Assembly: GCA_023955225.1 (NCBI GenBank)
Contig: JAGSGJ010000007.1
Location: forward strand, 1-64,000
Origin: Sulfurovum sp.
Lineage (GTDB): Bacteria; Campylobacterota; Campylobacteria; Campylobacterales; Sulfurovaceae
Direction: 5' to 3'
DNA: 64,000 nucleotides
Under the pieces are notes generated by a model. That model did no database searches. It was given only the letters and a program-made list of their open reading frames with translations, and was not told where the DNA came from. Positions 1 through 9,737 of this stretch are shown piece by piece. The position numbers and the translations under genes are program-made. How positions within the stretch are numbered: position 1 is the first letter of the stretch; every line of letters starts with the position of its first letter.

Positions 1-789
1 GGTGATAGAAAAAAAGAGATGCTTAAAGATATCGCTATCTTAACCGGTGCGACACTCATTACTGAGGAACTGGGACTTTCACTGGAAAAAGCAACACTGG
101 CTGACCTTGGTCAAGCAACAAGAGTTGTCATAGACAAAGACAACACCGTTATCGTTGATGGTAAAGGGAATAAAGATGCTGTAGTCGCTAGAGTAAACGA
201 AATCAAAGTACAAGTTTCTACTACTACAAGTGAATATGATAAAGAAAAACTTCAAGAAAGACTTGCAAAGCTCTCGGGTGGTGTTGCCGTTATCAAAGTA
301 GGTGCTGCTACTGAGACTGAGATGAAAGAGAAAAAAGACAGAGTAGATGATGCACTTTCAGCAACGAAGGCTGCTGTTGATGAGGGTATCGTTATCGGTG
401 GTGGTGCTGCACTTATCAAAGCAAGTAAAAATACTTCACTCAGCCTTACAGGAGATCAAGAAGTAGGTGCGCAAATCATCCTAAGAGCTGTATTCGCTCC
501 TATGAAACAAATCGCACAAAATGCTGGATTTGACGCAGGTGTTGTAGCAGACAAAATCGCTCACTCTACTGAGACAAATCTAGGATTTAATGCTGCAACC
601 GGAGAATATGTAGATATGATAGAAGCAGGTATCATCGATCCTCTTAAAGTGGCACGTGTAGCACTTCAAAATGCTACTTCCGTAGCAAGCTTACTTCTTA
701 CAACTGAAGCGACCGTTTCAGATATACCAGAAGCACATACAGCACAACCAGCTATGCCAGATATGGGTGGAATGCCAGGTATGATGTAG
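1..789 (+). CDS. groEL: 60 kDa chaperonin GroEL, C-terminal part (5' truncated by window edge)
   Basis: The frame is open from the first base, reading [16 protein letters not shown], a GroEL apical-domain signature, so the gene starts upstream and about 262 C-terminal residues are present out of the usual ~545. The segment covers the end of the apical domain, the intermediate domain and the C-terminal equatorial domain ([17 protein letters not shown], then [13 protein letters not shown]). It ends in a Gly/Met tail ([11 protein letters not shown]), which in the family projects into the folding cavity. GroEL is the cytosolic ATP-driven folding chamber that works with GroES; groES should lie just outside the window. 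Identity is certain. The truncation is only the window boundary. Confidence 0.98.
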   Translation, partial: GDRKKEMLKDIAILTGATLITEELGLSLEKATLADLGQATRVVIDKDNTVIVDGKGNKDAVVARVNEIKVQVSTTTSEYDKEKLQERLAKLSGGVAVIKVGAATETEMKEKKDRVDDALSATKAAVDEGIVIGGGAALIKASKNTSLSLTGDQEVGAQIILRAVFAPMKQIAQNAGFDAGVVADKIAHSTETNLGFNAATGEYVDMIEAGIIDPLKVARVALQNATSVASLLLTTEATVSDIPEAHTAQPAMPDMGGMPGMM

Positions 790-818
790 TTTTAATTTTG
801 ACATTAATCTACATAACC

Positions 819-840
819 AGAACGTTATTTCTAGCGTTCT
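819..840. terminator. weak hairpin between convergent groEL and EAL gene
   Basis: AGAACG (819-824) and CGTTCT (835-840) form a 6-bp stem with a 10-nt loop in the 78-nt gap between two convergent genes. There is no clear T-run on either side, so a terminator role rests mainly on position. Confidence 0.25.
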
Positions 841-867
841 AGTCTTCAATATCTCTACTATTTTAAT

Positions 868-2685
868 CTATCTAAGCAGTTTTTGAAACTCAAATACAGG
901 TAAGGGTTTTGAAAAATGATACCCTTGCATATAGTCACATCCATAAGAGGCTATCATATCAACCATTTTCTGATTTTCAATACCTTCAACCACTATTTTC
1001 ATTCCTAATGTATGTGCCAATTCTATGATCGCTTTTACAATTCTTTGATCTTCTTCGTTTGTTAAAATATAATCTACTAAACTCTTGTCGATTTTTACAT
1101 TATCTGCAGGAAACTTTTTCAAGTATCCAAAAGAAGTATACCCTGTACCAAAATCATCTAATGATATACCTACTCCCAATTTTTTTAATGCAAGAAAGTC
1201 TTTTACAGTCTCAGATTCATTGAGCATTGCTATACCTTCTGTAATTTCAAATTTAATGAGTTCCGGATTAATCTGATGCTCACCAAGTTTTCGTTCTACA
1301 TGATGAACAAATCGACCTGTATTAATTTCTACCATTGATACGTTAATAGAAACCTCAATTTGTTTAAACTTAAACAATTCCCAACGTTTTTGCTGCTTAA
1401 GCACCTCTTCAAGTACATATTGACCTAACTTAATAATAAAACCTGTTCTTTCCATTAAAGAGATAAATACATCCGGAGGGATCAAACCATATTGAGGATG
1501 TTTCCAACGAATCAGTGCCTCAGCTGCTACTACTTCTTGGTTTTCTACTTGGATAATAGGTTGATAATATACCTCAAACTCGCCCTTACTTAAAGCACTG
1601 GGCATATCACTATGTAGTCTCAATTCATCGTAATTCGTGTTAAATTTTTCAGGTAAAAATATCGTTATCTTACCGTCACCCTCTTTTTCTGCCTCCGATA
1701 ATGCCTTATACGCATGATCAAGTAATTTACGTATAGCTCCACTGTCTGGATATATGGCTATACCTGCTGAAACTGTTAAATGTAGATTCACATCTTCTAT
1801 CTTATAAAATGATGCTAACTGCTTCTGAATATCCTCTACAAATGTTCTTGCCTCTTCTATAGAATGCAAATTCGTTACCGTAAGTAAAAAGTGGTTATCA
1901 AAGGTATGATATATGGATACATTTAAACTTATACCTAGAGTCTCCAAATAGTTAGCAAACTTTTTGAGCACAGCATTGGCTTGCTCATATCCTATAATAG
2001 ACCGTAACATGGAAAAATTATCCAAATGCAAAAGCATTAATGCCAGCTTATTTTTTTCTAAATGGGCTTTAGAGAAAAATGCCGGTAGATCATGATATGC
2101 CTGCAGTTGGTTTGGTAAATTTGTAAGTTGATGCTTAAAATGTGTGCCTGAACGTTCTTTTTCTTTAGTCAGATCTTGTATGTATATAACATCACATAAC
2201 ACTTCAACAGGCATTCTCATAACGATAGTATCCAAATATATATTAACAGGTATTTCATCACCCTCTGAAATTTTCAACACAGATTTCGGATAAGAGCAGA
2301 CTTTCCTCTTAGGACCGGTACGATTGTCTTCGATAAATTGATCTAACGCTATCCAATCCTTTTTTACTTTTATTTGAACGGTACTTTCAAATGTTTTCAA
2401 TAAAAAATTATTATTTAATTGCAGCAGTCTAACCATAGTGCTATTGGCATACATCACTTCATTTTTTGCAGAGAGTATCAAGACCGCATCGTCAGAAATG
2501 TCAACTGCTTTTTGAAAAACCTTTAGATTATTCTCAATCGTTTTTCCTAATTTATTTTTTTCTTTCGAAAGGAAATAAATATAAAATAAAATGAAAATAA
2601 ATAAAAGTGAAATAGCAATTAATCCATACTCTTCTACCGTCATTTGATTCATAACCTGTCCAAGTTTTTCCAATGTAGTATTCAT
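868..2685 (-). CDS. membrane-anchored PAS/GGDEF/EAL protein, probable c-di-GMP phosphodiesterase
   Basis: 605 aa. One transmembrane helix lies at residues 20-39, then a PAS-like region (about 52-172), a GGDEF domain (about 185-345) and a C-terminal EAL domain (about 355-605). The GGDEF fold is recognisable (LTNLPN near 187; SAGIAIYPDSG near 306), but the catalytic loop reads HTFDNHF at 260-266 where active enzymes have GGDEF, so cyclase activity is unlikely. The EAL site looks intact: AEALIRW with E389, N448, E480, DDFGTGYTS with D510/D511, VVEGIE with E567, and Q587. The inferred role is hydrolysis of cyclic di-GMP, with PAS and degenerate GGDEF as regulatory modules. It is a single gene, convergent with groEL, and its specific target cannot be told. 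Confidence 0.9.
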   Translation of the reverse strand: MNTTLEKLGQVMNQMTVEEYGLIAISLLFIFILFYIYFLSKEKNKLGKTIENNLKVFQKAVDISDDAVLILSAKNEVMYANSTMVRLLQLNNNFLLKTFESTVQIKVKKDWIALDQFIEDNRTGPKRKVCSYPKSVLKISEGDEIPVNIYLDTIVMRMPVEVLCDVIYIQDLTKEKERSGTHFKHQLTNLPNQLQAYHDLPAFFSKAHLEKNKLALMLLHLDNFSMLRSIIGYEQANAVLKKFANYLETLGISLNVSIYHTFDNHFLLTVTNLHSIEEARTFVEDIQKQLASFYKIEDVNLHLTVSAGIAIYPDSGAIRKLLDHAYKALSEAEKEGDGKITIFLPEKFNTNYDELRLHSDMPSALSKGEFEVYYQPIIQVENQEVVAAEALIRWKHPQYGLIPPDVFISLMERTGFIIKLGQYVLEEVLKQQKRWELFKFKQIEVSINVSMVEINTGRFVHHVERKLGEHQINPELIKFEITEGIAMLNESETVKDFLALKKLGVGISLDDFGTGYTSFGYLKKFPADNVKIDKSLVDYILTNEEDQRIVKAIIELAHTLGMKIVVEGIENQKMVDMIASYGCDYMQGYHFSKPLPVFEFQKLLR

Positions 2686-2735
2686 CTAGCAACCTTATAG
2701 GTATTAAATTAAATTAGCGTATATTATACCAACAT

Positions 2736-3992
2736 TCAAACGCATGTTTTACTTAAACATAAAGCTTCTATTCGTGTGGATGCATCTTCAATGATAAATT
2801 TTTGATTTACTTTAAGTGCACTAAGTTCTATGGTCTTTCCATCCATAGCCGTTTGTGCCCATCCTTTACGGCACTGTAGCTTAGGATCATTCATCCTTAG
2901 TTTTTTATCTATATACTCTAAATACTGGCTTTTTTGTTCCAATATAAAGACCATATTTTGCCTATAATTTTTGTACATTTCAGGTAAAGAAGAAGAAAAA
3001 CGTTCTAACTTATATGCTATCACTCTCTTAAATTCATCTTCTAGCCGTACAAACTCTATTTGTATCTCTTTTAATTGCCTGCTTGGTGAACTGCGTAACA
3101 ATATCTCTTCTGTATGTTTTAACTCACGTGCAAGATGTTGTAGCTTTTGATTCATCATATAGGTAAATCGTTCGCTAATTTCACCTAAAGTATAGAGTAT
3201 CTCTCTCATATCTGGAAGTATCATTTCTATAGCTGCACTAGGTGTTGGCGCACGTAAGTCTGCAACAAAGTCACTTATCATCACATCGACTTCATGTCCT
3301 ACTGCACTCACGATGGGTGTGTGCATAGTAAAAATGGCATCTGCTACAATTTCTTCATTAAAACTCCATAAATCTTCTGCACTTCCACCACCACGTCCCA
3401 CAACTACTACATCTGCCTCTAAACTATCTGCATACTGTAAGGCATGGGCTATCTGAATGGCTGCCTGCTCTCCTTGTACCAATGTATCGACAATCACCAC
3501 TTCAAGTAACGGCCAACGCTGTTCAATAATCTTTAGCATATCATGTAAAGCAGCACTCTCTTTTGCGGTGACTAATGCTATTTTTTTGATATGTTTGGGA
3601 ATGGCTTTTTTTCTTTGTGCATCAAAATACCCTTTACCCTTGAGACGTTCTTTGAGCTGTTCATAAGCTAGAGCCAAAGCACCCTTTCCATAAGGTTCAA
3701 TATGTACCGCATAGAATTGATATTCACCTCTAGGTGTATATACCCCTACGGATCCTTCTATGACGATATGCATCCCTTTTTCTATACGAAACTTTAATTT
3801 CGCAACCGAAGAGCGCCACATGACACATTTGATACTGCTCTCTTTATCTTTAATCGAAAAATAGATATGTCCTGAAGTATGATAGGTGACTGACGCCACT
3901 TCACCCTCAACAAGGATATGCATAAATGTAGCTTCAAGAAGTGATTTAATTTTTGTATTGAGTGAGGAGACACTCATCATTGACTGACTCAT
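2736..3992 (-). CDS. xseA: exodeoxyribonuclease VII large subunit
   Basis: 418 aa, slightly shorter than the E. coli enzyme. The N-terminal OB-fold (about 8-100) contains VEGEVASVTYHTSGHIYFSI and the family pattern CVMWRSS. The nuclease core follows, with ALVTAKESAALHDML and DVVVVGRGGGSAEDLWSFNEE, then the APTPSAAIE motif that closes the catalytic domain. The remaining third is charged and helical, as expected for the coiled coil that binds XseB. The enzyme degrades single-stranded DNA in both directions in the cytosol. The ATG is preceded by AAGGAA at good spacing. No xseB is visible nearby. Confidence 0.95.
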   Translation of the reverse strand: MSQSMMSVSSLNTKIKSLLEATFMHILVEGEVASVTYHTSGHIYFSIKDKESSIKCVMWRSSVAKLKFRIEKGMHIVIEGSVGVYTPRGEYQFYAVHIEPYGKGALALAYEQLKERLKGKGYFDAQRKKAIPKHIKKIALVTAKESAALHDMLKIIEQRWPLLEVVIVDTLVQGEQAAIQIAHALQYADSLEADVVVVGRGGGSAEDLWSFNEEIVADAIFTMHTPIVSAVGHEVDVMISDFVADLRAPTPSAAIEMILPDMREILYTLGEISERFTYMMNQKLQHLARELKHTEEILLRSSPSRQLKEIQIEFVRLEDEFKRVIAYKLERFSSSLPEMYKNYRQNMVFILEQKSQYLEYIDKKLRMNDPKLQCRKGWAQTAMDGKTIELSALKVNQKFIIEDASTRIEALCLSKTCV

Positions 3993-4048
3993 GAAATTCC
4001 TTTTATATTATGAATACACCTAGGTACTCTATGTGTTCAGTATTTTAG

Positions 4049-4786
4049 TTAGATTTTTTGTGCCACAAGAAGTGTAGAGATACCCATAGAAAAAGATTTG
4101 ATATACTTCATTTCAAACCCTGCTTCTTCCAACTCTTTGGCTAACATTTCTGTTGTTAAAAATTCTTCTATTGATTCTGGAAGATATTTATATGCTTCAT
4201 AATTTTTAGAGATAATCCCACCTACACGGGGAAGTACTTTTTTCATACCAAAATCAACTATCTTATCTACAACACCACTTCTATTTTGTTTTGTAAATTC
4301 TAAGATAACTACAATACCATTTGGCTTTAATGCACGGTTAAACTCTTGTAGTGCTTCTACTCTGTCTACAACATTACGTATACCATAAGAGATAGAAATG
4401 ACATCCGTACTCTCATCTGCTATAGGAAGTTTCTGGGCTTTACCTTCAATAAATTCTGCGAAATCTACTTTTCTTTTTGCTACTTCCAGCATACCTACAG
4501 AAGGGTCAATACCTACATATTTTTCAATATTTACACCATTTTTCTTTGCTTGTTCTTTCCAGTAAATAAGCAGGTCACCAGTCCCTGTAGCTACATCTGT
4601 GACCTGTGTTAACTCTTTTTTGTCCAGTATTTCAAATGCTTTATCACAGCCTTTTTTACGCCACTGGATATCTATACCAAAGCTTAATACCCTATTCGCA
4701 AGGTCATAAGTTGATGCAATATCATCAAACATCGTGACGATCTTTTCTTGTTTTTCTTGTTTATCTGTTAATTTTTCAATGCCCAA
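4049..4786 (-). CDS. ubiE: demethylmenaquinone/quinone methyltransferase UbiE/MenG
   Basis: 245 aa class I SAM-dependent methyltransferase. Family signatures are MFDDIASTYDLANR (19-32), LSFGIDIQWR, the SAM-binding loop DVATGTGDLL (64-73), and SYGIRNV with LEFTKQN further on. It performs the C-methylation that turns demethylmenaquinone into menaquinone, the quinone expected in Campylobacterota. The likely start is a TTG: GGAG lies 8 nt upstream inside the end of ribD, and the gene overlaps ribD by 11 nt, which suggests translational coupling. No ATG lies early enough to preserve the conserved N-terminus. Confidence 0.95.
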   Translation of the reverse strand: MGIEKLTDKQEKQEKIVTMFDDIASTYDLANRVLSFGIDIQWRKKGCDKAFEILDKKELTQVTDVATGTGDLLIYWKEQAKKNGVNIEKYVGIDPSVGMLEVAKRKVDFAEFIEGKAQKLPIADESTDVISISYGIRNVVDRVEALQEFNRALKPNGIVVILEFTKQNRSGVVDKIVDFGMKKVLPRVGGIISKNYEAYKYLPESIEEFLTTEMLAKELEEAGFEMKYIKSFSMGISTLLVAQKI

Positions 4787-5768
4787 TCTGTTTGCTCCAT
4801 ATCATCAAATCTATATCTTTCTTATCTTGATGTAGAAAATGTAAATTCATAGTTGTATTATAGGTTAAATTATTCGTAGATAGCTTAGGTGTTTGGTAAA
4901 GTAGCATCCAATCTATTTTCTCTTGAAGTGCCTTTAGCATGCCTTCTCCCCCCTCTACCAGAACAAATGAAGGTTTCTCTAAAAAATCCAATGAGTTGAT
5001 GATCTCTACACTCCGATTTTTAACACTAAAAAGTGGAATATCTCTATCAAAATTATCCTCATGAGCATAGATCTTGATAGCTGGTGCCTTCGCATCTATA
5101 AAGCGACAGTCCAAAGTAGGTCTGTCTTCTCTTACTGTATTACCGCCTATAAGCAATGTATCGCACACTTCTCTTAGCTGATGTACATGGGTTAAAGAAG
5201 CTTTAGAGCTCAAGTAACCTCCACCGATACGACCATTTGTTGTCTGTGCAAGTTTAAAGAGAACAAAGGCTCTTTTTTGCCATATCATAAAAGGTTCTAA
5301 GAGGCTTTGACACTCCTCTTCAAGTACACCTGTGCAAGCATTATTCAACTTCTTCATTCCGCCATCATGACCCTCTATAGGATCTTGTATGCCTATGACT
5401 ACTCTCTTTAATGCCAGTGACTCTAGTAACGAAGCACAAGACGGTGTTTTCCCCTCATGAGAACAAGGTTCAAGTGTGACATAAATAGTGCATTGAGAAA
5501 AAAAATCTTTGGGGAGTGCTAAAAGAAAGGTGTGTGCTTTTTTGGCATCATTGGGATCGAAATCTAATTGCGTATTGGAAAGTGTTTCGTAAGCTGAAAT
5601 CAAAGCTAACACTTCAGCATGTGAAGTACCTGCTTTTTGATGCGCCGAGATGGCTAAAATATTACCGTCCAAGGTGACAACTGCACCTACTGCTGGATTA
5701 GGGTATGTTAAGCCTTGGTATTCCCAAGCTTTGTCGAGAGCAAGTTGCATATAAAATTCGTCTCTCAT
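4776..5768 (-). CDS. ribD: bifunctional riboflavin biosynthesis deaminase/reductase RibD
   Basis: 330 aa. The N-terminal cytidine-deaminase-like domain has the zinc motif HAE (H50-A-E52) and PCSHEGKTPSC (C102, C111). The C-terminal reductase half begins near residue 145 and contains LLIGGNTVREDRPTLDCR. Together they deaminate the pyrimidine intermediate and reduce its ribosyl side chain in riboflavin synthesis. The spacing between HAE and PCxH is about 24 residues longer than in Bacillus RibD, because of an inserted segment around residues 65-90. A strong AAAGGAG precedes the ATG. It overlaps ubiE at its 3' end. Confidence 0.94.
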   Translation of the reverse strand: MRDEFYMQLALDKAWEYQGLTYPNPAVGAVVTLDGNILAISAHQKAGTSHAEVLALISAYETLSNTQLDFDPNDAKKAHTFLLALPKDFFSQCTIYVTLEPCSHEGKTPSCASLLESLALKRVVIGIQDPIEGHDGGMKKLNNACTGVLEEECQSLLEPFMIWQKRAFVLFKLAQTTNGRIGGGYLSSKASLTHVHQLREVCDTLLIGGNTVREDRPTLDCRFIDAKAPAIKIYAHEDNFDRDIPLFSVKNRSVEIINSLDFLEKPSFVLVEGGEGMLKALQEKIDWMLLYQTPKLSTNNLTYNTTMNLHFLHQDKKDIDLMIWSKQIGH

Positions 5769-5798
5769 AGCAACTTCTCCTTTACTTAAAAGCTAAAT

Positions 5799-6248
5799 TT
5801 AGTTCCAGTCAAAATAGGTTTTTGCTGTACCTAGTGCCCCATATTTAAAGCTCTCATCACCCTGTTTTGTTTCAACAACGATACCATCATTGTCTGCACT
5901 TTTCAGTACGCCCTTAAGTTTATCACCACCTGTGATTTTAAGCTTCACTTTTTCACCAATTGCATTTTTAAAGTGCACAGGTTTTGTCAGTTTTCTATCT
6001 ATACCAGGAGAACTGACCTCCAAACGGTATTTTTGACTCATAGGAGGGTGAACATCTAAAAAAGGTGAGAGTTCATGAGAGATTGTAGCACAGAGGTCAA
6101 GACTTACTCCACCCACTTTTGTCACTAAAATACGAAAAATACTCTCTTCGAATTCAGTTACTATCTCGATATCATACAATGCTGCATCATTGGCTTCTAT
6201 AATTTTAGCGATTTGTGTTTCAAGATTCATCTGTAGACTCCTCATCAT
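5799..6248 (-). CDS. rimP: ribosome maturation factor RimP
   Basis: 149 aa. The family pattern is clear: LYDIEIVTE near the N-terminus, then VSLDLCATISHELSPFLD and YRLEVSSPGIDRKLTKPVHF, the RimP signature. It assists 30S subunit assembly in the cytosol. The listed start overlaps rbfA by 29 nt. An internal ATG at residue 7 (position 6230), giving MNLETQIAK, would reduce this to 11 nt and is equally plausible. It forms a translation block with rbfA and infB. Confidence 0.95.
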   Translation of the reverse strand: MMRSLQMNLETQIAKIIEANDAALYDIEIVTEFEESIFRILVTKVGGVSLDLCATISHELSPFLDVHPPMSQKYRLEVSSPGIDRKLTKPVHFKNAIGEKVKLKITGGDKLKGVLKSADNDGIVVETKQGDESFKYGALGTAKTYFDWN

Positions 6249-6606
6249 CTTTAGAATTTCTAGTACCTATTTGTTTAAAAAGGTCTTCTATTCGACTTAC
6301 TTTTTCCAACTGATGATCAAACTCAAAGGTAAATCTTGGGGCTTTGAACCACCCTTCACTTTGCTTACAATGGTTTTGTATATATCCAGACACGGCTCGT
6401 AACTGTTTAAGAGCCTCACCCTGTTCTTTCTCACTCAGAAATGAAGTATCCATATAGACCTTAGCATCAGATCTACCTTTTGAACAAACAACATCAGTGA
6501 CGGTAAGCCCATTGATGCGCTCATCATCCAAGCTACCGAGTGCTTCAGGAATAATCTCTTTGAGTACAGATTCTACACGATGTCTTTTAATCTCTTCATG
6601 TGTCAT
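6220..6606 (-). CDS. rbfA: 30S ribosome-binding factor RbfA
   Basis: 128 aa, single KH-like domain. Recognised by VTDVVCSKGRSDAKVYMD and the central HCKQSEGWFKAPRFTFEFD, with a charged C-terminal tail. RbfA binds the 30S subunit and helps mature the 5' end of 16S rRNA, acting with RimP and IF-2, both adjacent. The ATG follows AAGAAAGG. The start codon overlaps the TGA of a possible 26-codon ORF in the infB-rbfA spacer, so translation could be coupled. Confidence 0.94.
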   Translation of the reverse strand: MTHEEIKRHRVESVLKEIIPEALGSLDDERINGLTVTDVVCSKGRSDAKVYMDTSFLSEKEQGEALKQLRAVSGYIQNHCKQSEGWFKAPRFTFEFDHQLEKVSRIEDLFKQIGTRNSKDDEESTDES

Positions 6607-6627
6607 CTTTGACCTTTCTTATCCATA

Positions 6628-6643
6628 ATGCGACCAGTCGCAT
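6628..6643 (-). promoter_or_regulatory. short perfect hairpin upstream of rbfA
   Basis: ATGCGAC (6628-6634) and GTCGCAT (6637-6643) form a perfect inverted repeat with a 2-nt centre, roughly 10 nt upstream of the rbfA ribosome-binding site on the minus strand. It could be an mRNA processing or translational control structure in the infB-rbfA spacer. It has no U-run, so it is not an obvious terminator. Confidence 0.25.
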
Positions 6644-6706
6644 GAGCCAACTGCTGAAGTTTACTCAGCGTTAGCGTAATCATTTGGGCTTTGTTCAAAT
6701 GACGTC

Positions 6707-9418
6707 CTATAATGTAACTTGTTCTTCAACATCTTTGAATGTTTCAATCACATCGCCATCTTTAATATCATTAAAGTTTTCAAGCATGATACCACACTCA
6801 TAACCGTTCTTCACTTCTTTAGCATCTTCGTTGAAACGCTTAAGTGAAGAAATAGTACTTTCATATACAACAACACCATCACGGATAAGTCTGGCTTTAG
6901 AGTTTCTTGTGATCACACCATCAGAGACTTTACATCCTGCAATAGTACCAACCTTAGCGACAATAAATGTCTCACGTACATCCGCTTGTCCAGTTACTTC
7001 TTCAGAAATCACAGGACTCATCATACCACCAAGAAGTGCTTTCACATCATCAAGAAGATCATAAATAATAGAGTAAGAACGTATCTCAATACCTAGCTCT
7101 TTTGACTTCTTCTTCACTGCACCTGTTGGACGTACATTAAATCCAAGTACAACAGCATGTTCAGATGCATCAGCAAGTGCAAGATCACTCTCGCTCACTC
7201 CACCCACACCTTCATGAATGATATTGACTTTTACTTCTTCATTTCTAAGTTTCTCTAAGCTGCCTTTGATAGCTTCAAGAGAACCTTGAACATCCGCTTT
7301 TATGATAACTGGAAGTGACTTGAGCTGTCCTTCAGCAATAAGTGCAGAAAGATCATCAAGAGATGCTTTCGTACTTTTAGAAAGTTGCTTAGTTCTGTCA
7401 TATTCAGCTCTTTTCTCAGCCAATTCACGTACTTCTCTATCTGTATCCATTACGATAAGTTCATCACCGGCTCCAGGTACTTCGTTAAGCCCTACGATAG
7501 CTGCTGGTGTACTTGGTCCGATCTCTTTCACATTACTTCCGTCATCAAGTCTAATCGCCTTGATACGTCCATATGTTTTACCTACGATCACATTATCACC
7601 GATACGTAATGTACCATTTTTGATAATGACATTCGCAACGGGTCCAAAACCTTTTTCAAGAGAACTTTCAACCACAACAGCCTTCGCTTTTCTAGTTGGA
7701 TCCGCTTTTAGCTCCATCACTTCTGCTTGTAAAAGAATCGTCTCAAGTAGCTCATCTATACCCATACCAGAGTGTGCAGAGACAGGAACGAATTCATACT
7801 CTCCACCCCAATCTGTTGCCATAACACCTATCTCTGAAAGTTGAGATTTAACGTTATCCGGGTTTGCACTCTCTTTATCCATTTTATTAATGGCAACGAT
7901 AAGAGGTACACCCGCTGCTTTCGTATGTGCAATCGCTTCTTTGGTTTGTGGCATTACACCGTCATCTGCTGCAACAACAATAATAACGATATCTGTTGCC
8001 TGTGCTCCACGTGAACGCATTTCTGTAAATGCTTCGTGACCTGGGGTATCCACAAAAGTGATCTTCTTACCATTTCTTTCTACCTGGTAAGCACCTACGT
8101 GTTGTGTAATACCACCGGCTTCTTTATCTGCTACTTTTGAAGTGCGAATTCGGTCAAGAAGTGATGTCTTACCATGATCAACGTGTCCCATGATCGTAAT
8201 AACAGGTGGTCTTTCTTCAAGATTCTCATCTTCTACTGCATCATAAGCATCTGCATAATCAAGCTCATCAAGTGGGTTGATCGTCGTGACTTCAACTTCA
8301 AACTCTTCGGCTAATATTTCGATTTCATCTTTATTTAAAAAGTCATTCTTTGTTACCATCATACCAAGTGCAAAAAGTACACCGACAACTTCACCGACAG
8401 AACGGTTTACTTTTTCAGCAAACTCATAAACCCTTACATTTTCAGGGATCTCTACGGAAGTGACTACTTCTGTATTTTCCACTTTATCATACTTCTTACG
8501 TTTACCACCACGCTTAAGTGAACGTTTTTGTTGAGGCCGGAATGGTTGTCTACCTTTAAGAGGTCCACCATTTGCCGCTTCTCTCTTTTTCGCTTCTTCT
8601 TTACGTTTTTGTTCTTGACGCATCATATCTTCATAAATATTTTTATCAGAGAAATCTAAAAGTACTACTTCTTCACCACCAAAACCGCTATCTATCTCAG
8701 TACTCATACTGTCATGGTTGAAAATATCTATCTTCTTACCAGTATCTCTGGCTTCTGCTATTTTCTTAGGTTTCTTTTTTGCTATATATTGCTCACCCAT
8801 AGAAATCTTAGTTCCTGCTCTTACCGGTGCTGGCTTCGCTTTTCTAACGATTTTTATTCCGGCACGGGAAAGTATTTTTCTCTTTGGTTTATCTTCATCT
8901 TCTGCAGTAGGTGCTTCAGGTTCTGTTTTCTTACTTACAACAGAAATACCTTTACGTTTTTTCACCTCTTTAACTACAGGTTTTTCAACGATTTCTTCAG
9001 AGGTCTCTGAAGTCACTGTTTCAACTTTCTCTTCTGTTATGACTTCAGGAGTATCCACAGCAGTTTCAACTGCCGCTACTTCGGAATCTGCAGTTTCAAC
9101 TGCCGCTACTTCGGAATCTGCAGTTTCAACTACCGCTACTTCAGGATCTGTAGTTTCAACTTCTGGGGTTGAGACTTTCTTTTCAACCACTTCTACTTTT
9201 TTCTTAACTACAGTAATTTTTGCTTTGCTACCTGGTTTATTAAACCCTTTTGGTAAGGTTCCGCTAATCGCATAATCTACGAGGATACCAGCATTTTCCA
9301 TGCTAATTGTACTGTTGGCTGCTTTTACATCAAAACCTAACTCTTTGGCTTTGTCTAGCAAATCTCCGTTTGACAATCCCGCTTCTTCTGCTATTTCTTG
9401 GATTTTAACTTTATCCAT
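6707..9418 (-). CDS. infB: translation initiation factor IF-2
   Basis: 903 aa. A short IF2_N domain (1-55) is followed by a long Val/Glu/Lys-rich linker (about 70-320), a second IF2_N-like domain, and the GTPase core. G1 is [13 protein letters not shown] at about 411, G3 is [20 protein letters not shown], and G4 is AINKMDK. C-terminal domains that bind fMet-tRNA follow. It brings initiator tRNA to the 30S subunit. The linker contains a threefold DNA repeat encoding 10-residue units (residues 90-119). AAAGGAG precedes the ATG. It sits between ylxR and rbfA, the classical nusA-infB type order. Confidence 0.98.
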   Translation of the reverse strand: MDKVKIQEIAEEAGLSNGDLLDKAKELGFDVKAANSTISMENAGILVDYAISGTLPKGFNKPGSKAKITVVKKKVEVVEKKVSTPEVETTDPEVAVVETADSEVAAVETADSEVAAVETAVDTPEVITEEKVETVTSETSEEIVEKPVVKEVKKRKGISVVSKKTEPEAPTAEDEDKPKRKILSRAGIKIVRKAKPAPVRAGTKISMGEQYIAKKKPKKIAEARDTGKKIDIFNHDSMSTEIDSGFGGEEVVLLDFSDKNIYEDMMRQEQKRKEEAKKREAANGGPLKGRQPFRPQQKRSLKRGGKRKKYDKVENTEVVTSVEIPENVRVYEFAEKVNRSVGEVVGVLFALGMMVTKNDFLNKDEIEILAEEFEVEVTTINPLDELDYADAYDAVEDENLEERPPVITIMGHVDHGKTSLLDRIRTSKVADKEAGGITQHVGAYQVERNGKKITFVDTPGHEAFTEMRSRGAQATDIVIIVVAADDGVMPQTKEAIAHTKAAGVPLIVAINKMDKESANPDNVKSQLSEIGVMATDWGGEYEFVPVSAHSGMGIDELLETILLQAEVMELKADPTRKAKAVVVESSLEKGFGPVANVIIKNGTLRIGDNVIVGKTYGRIKAIRLDDGSNVKEIGPSTPAAIVGLNEVPGAGDELIVMDTDREVRELAEKRAEYDRTKQLSKSTKASLDDLSALIAEGQLKSLPVIIKADVQGSLEAIKGSLEKLRNEEVKVNIIHEGVGGVSESDLALADASEHAVVLGFNVRPTGAVKKKSKELGIEIRSYSIIYDLLDDVKALLGGMMSPVISEEVTGQADVRETFIVAKVGTIAGCKVSDGVITRNSKARLIRDGVVVYESTISSLKRFNEDAKEVKNGYECGIMLENFNDIKDGDVIETFKDVEEQVTL
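9061..9150. repeat. three tandem 30-bp repeats in infB linker
   Basis: Units 9061-9090 and 9091-9120 are identical. Unit 9121-9150 differs at three bases, and a partial fourth copy follows. On the coding strand they encode units of the type [10 protein letters not shown] in the disordered linker of IF-2. The identity of two copies suggests a recent slippage duplication. Confidence 0.9.
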
Positions 9419-9447
9419 TCTTGATTAACTCCTTTAATATAATGCAA

Positions 9448-9702
9448 TTACTTGCATGAGCTGACTTCTAAGGTCAACTTTGTCACTAACTTAGTGAATT
9501 GTTCTGCATCTTGTTTAAAACGCTTCACTAAGCCTTTGATTTTTTTCTCATTTGTTCTACAAACATCACAAAGGTAAAAACTTCTTCCTTTACCATCAAA
9601 TGCTACTACTTCGTTACCCTCTTGTTTTAATCGAATCAAAGTGTTTTGAGGATGTCTACTTCGGCAAGCGATGCACATACGTGTTGGCTGTGATTTTTTC
9701 AT
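9448..9702 (-). CDS. ylxR: YlxR family (DUF448) RNA-binding protein
   Basis: 84 aa. Family pattern: TRMCIACRSRHPQNTLIRL, then DGKGRSFYLCDVC and a basic C-terminus. YlxR is a small nucleic-acid-binding protein usually encoded just upstream of infB; proposed roles elsewhere are nucleoid-associated or RNase P-interacting, and the sequence here does not decide. The ATG follows TTTAGGTATAATACGC, so the weak SD overlaps a perfect TATAAT. A promoter inside this spacer (position about 9708) serving another start is possible but untested. Confidence 0.88.
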   Translation of the reverse strand: MKKSQPTRMCIACRSRHPQNTLIRLKQEGNEVVAFDGKGRSFYLCDVCRTNEKKIKGLVKRFKQDAEQFTKLVTKLTLEVSSCK

Positions 9703-9737
9703 GCGTATTATACCTAAAAAGAGATTAAGCGTACTGC

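Noticed and set aside
7302..7844. 180-codon plus-strand frame
   Set aside because: It is opposite conserved IF-2 GTPase and C-terminal domains and has no family resemblance.
9061..9150. Short regular repeats considered as CRISPR
   Set aside because: Units are directly adjacent with no spacers and lie in a coding frame.
8718..9275. Plus-strand Ser/Thr/Ala-rich frame with repeats
   Set aside because: It is the shadow of the infB linker repeats; the IF-2 frame is certain.
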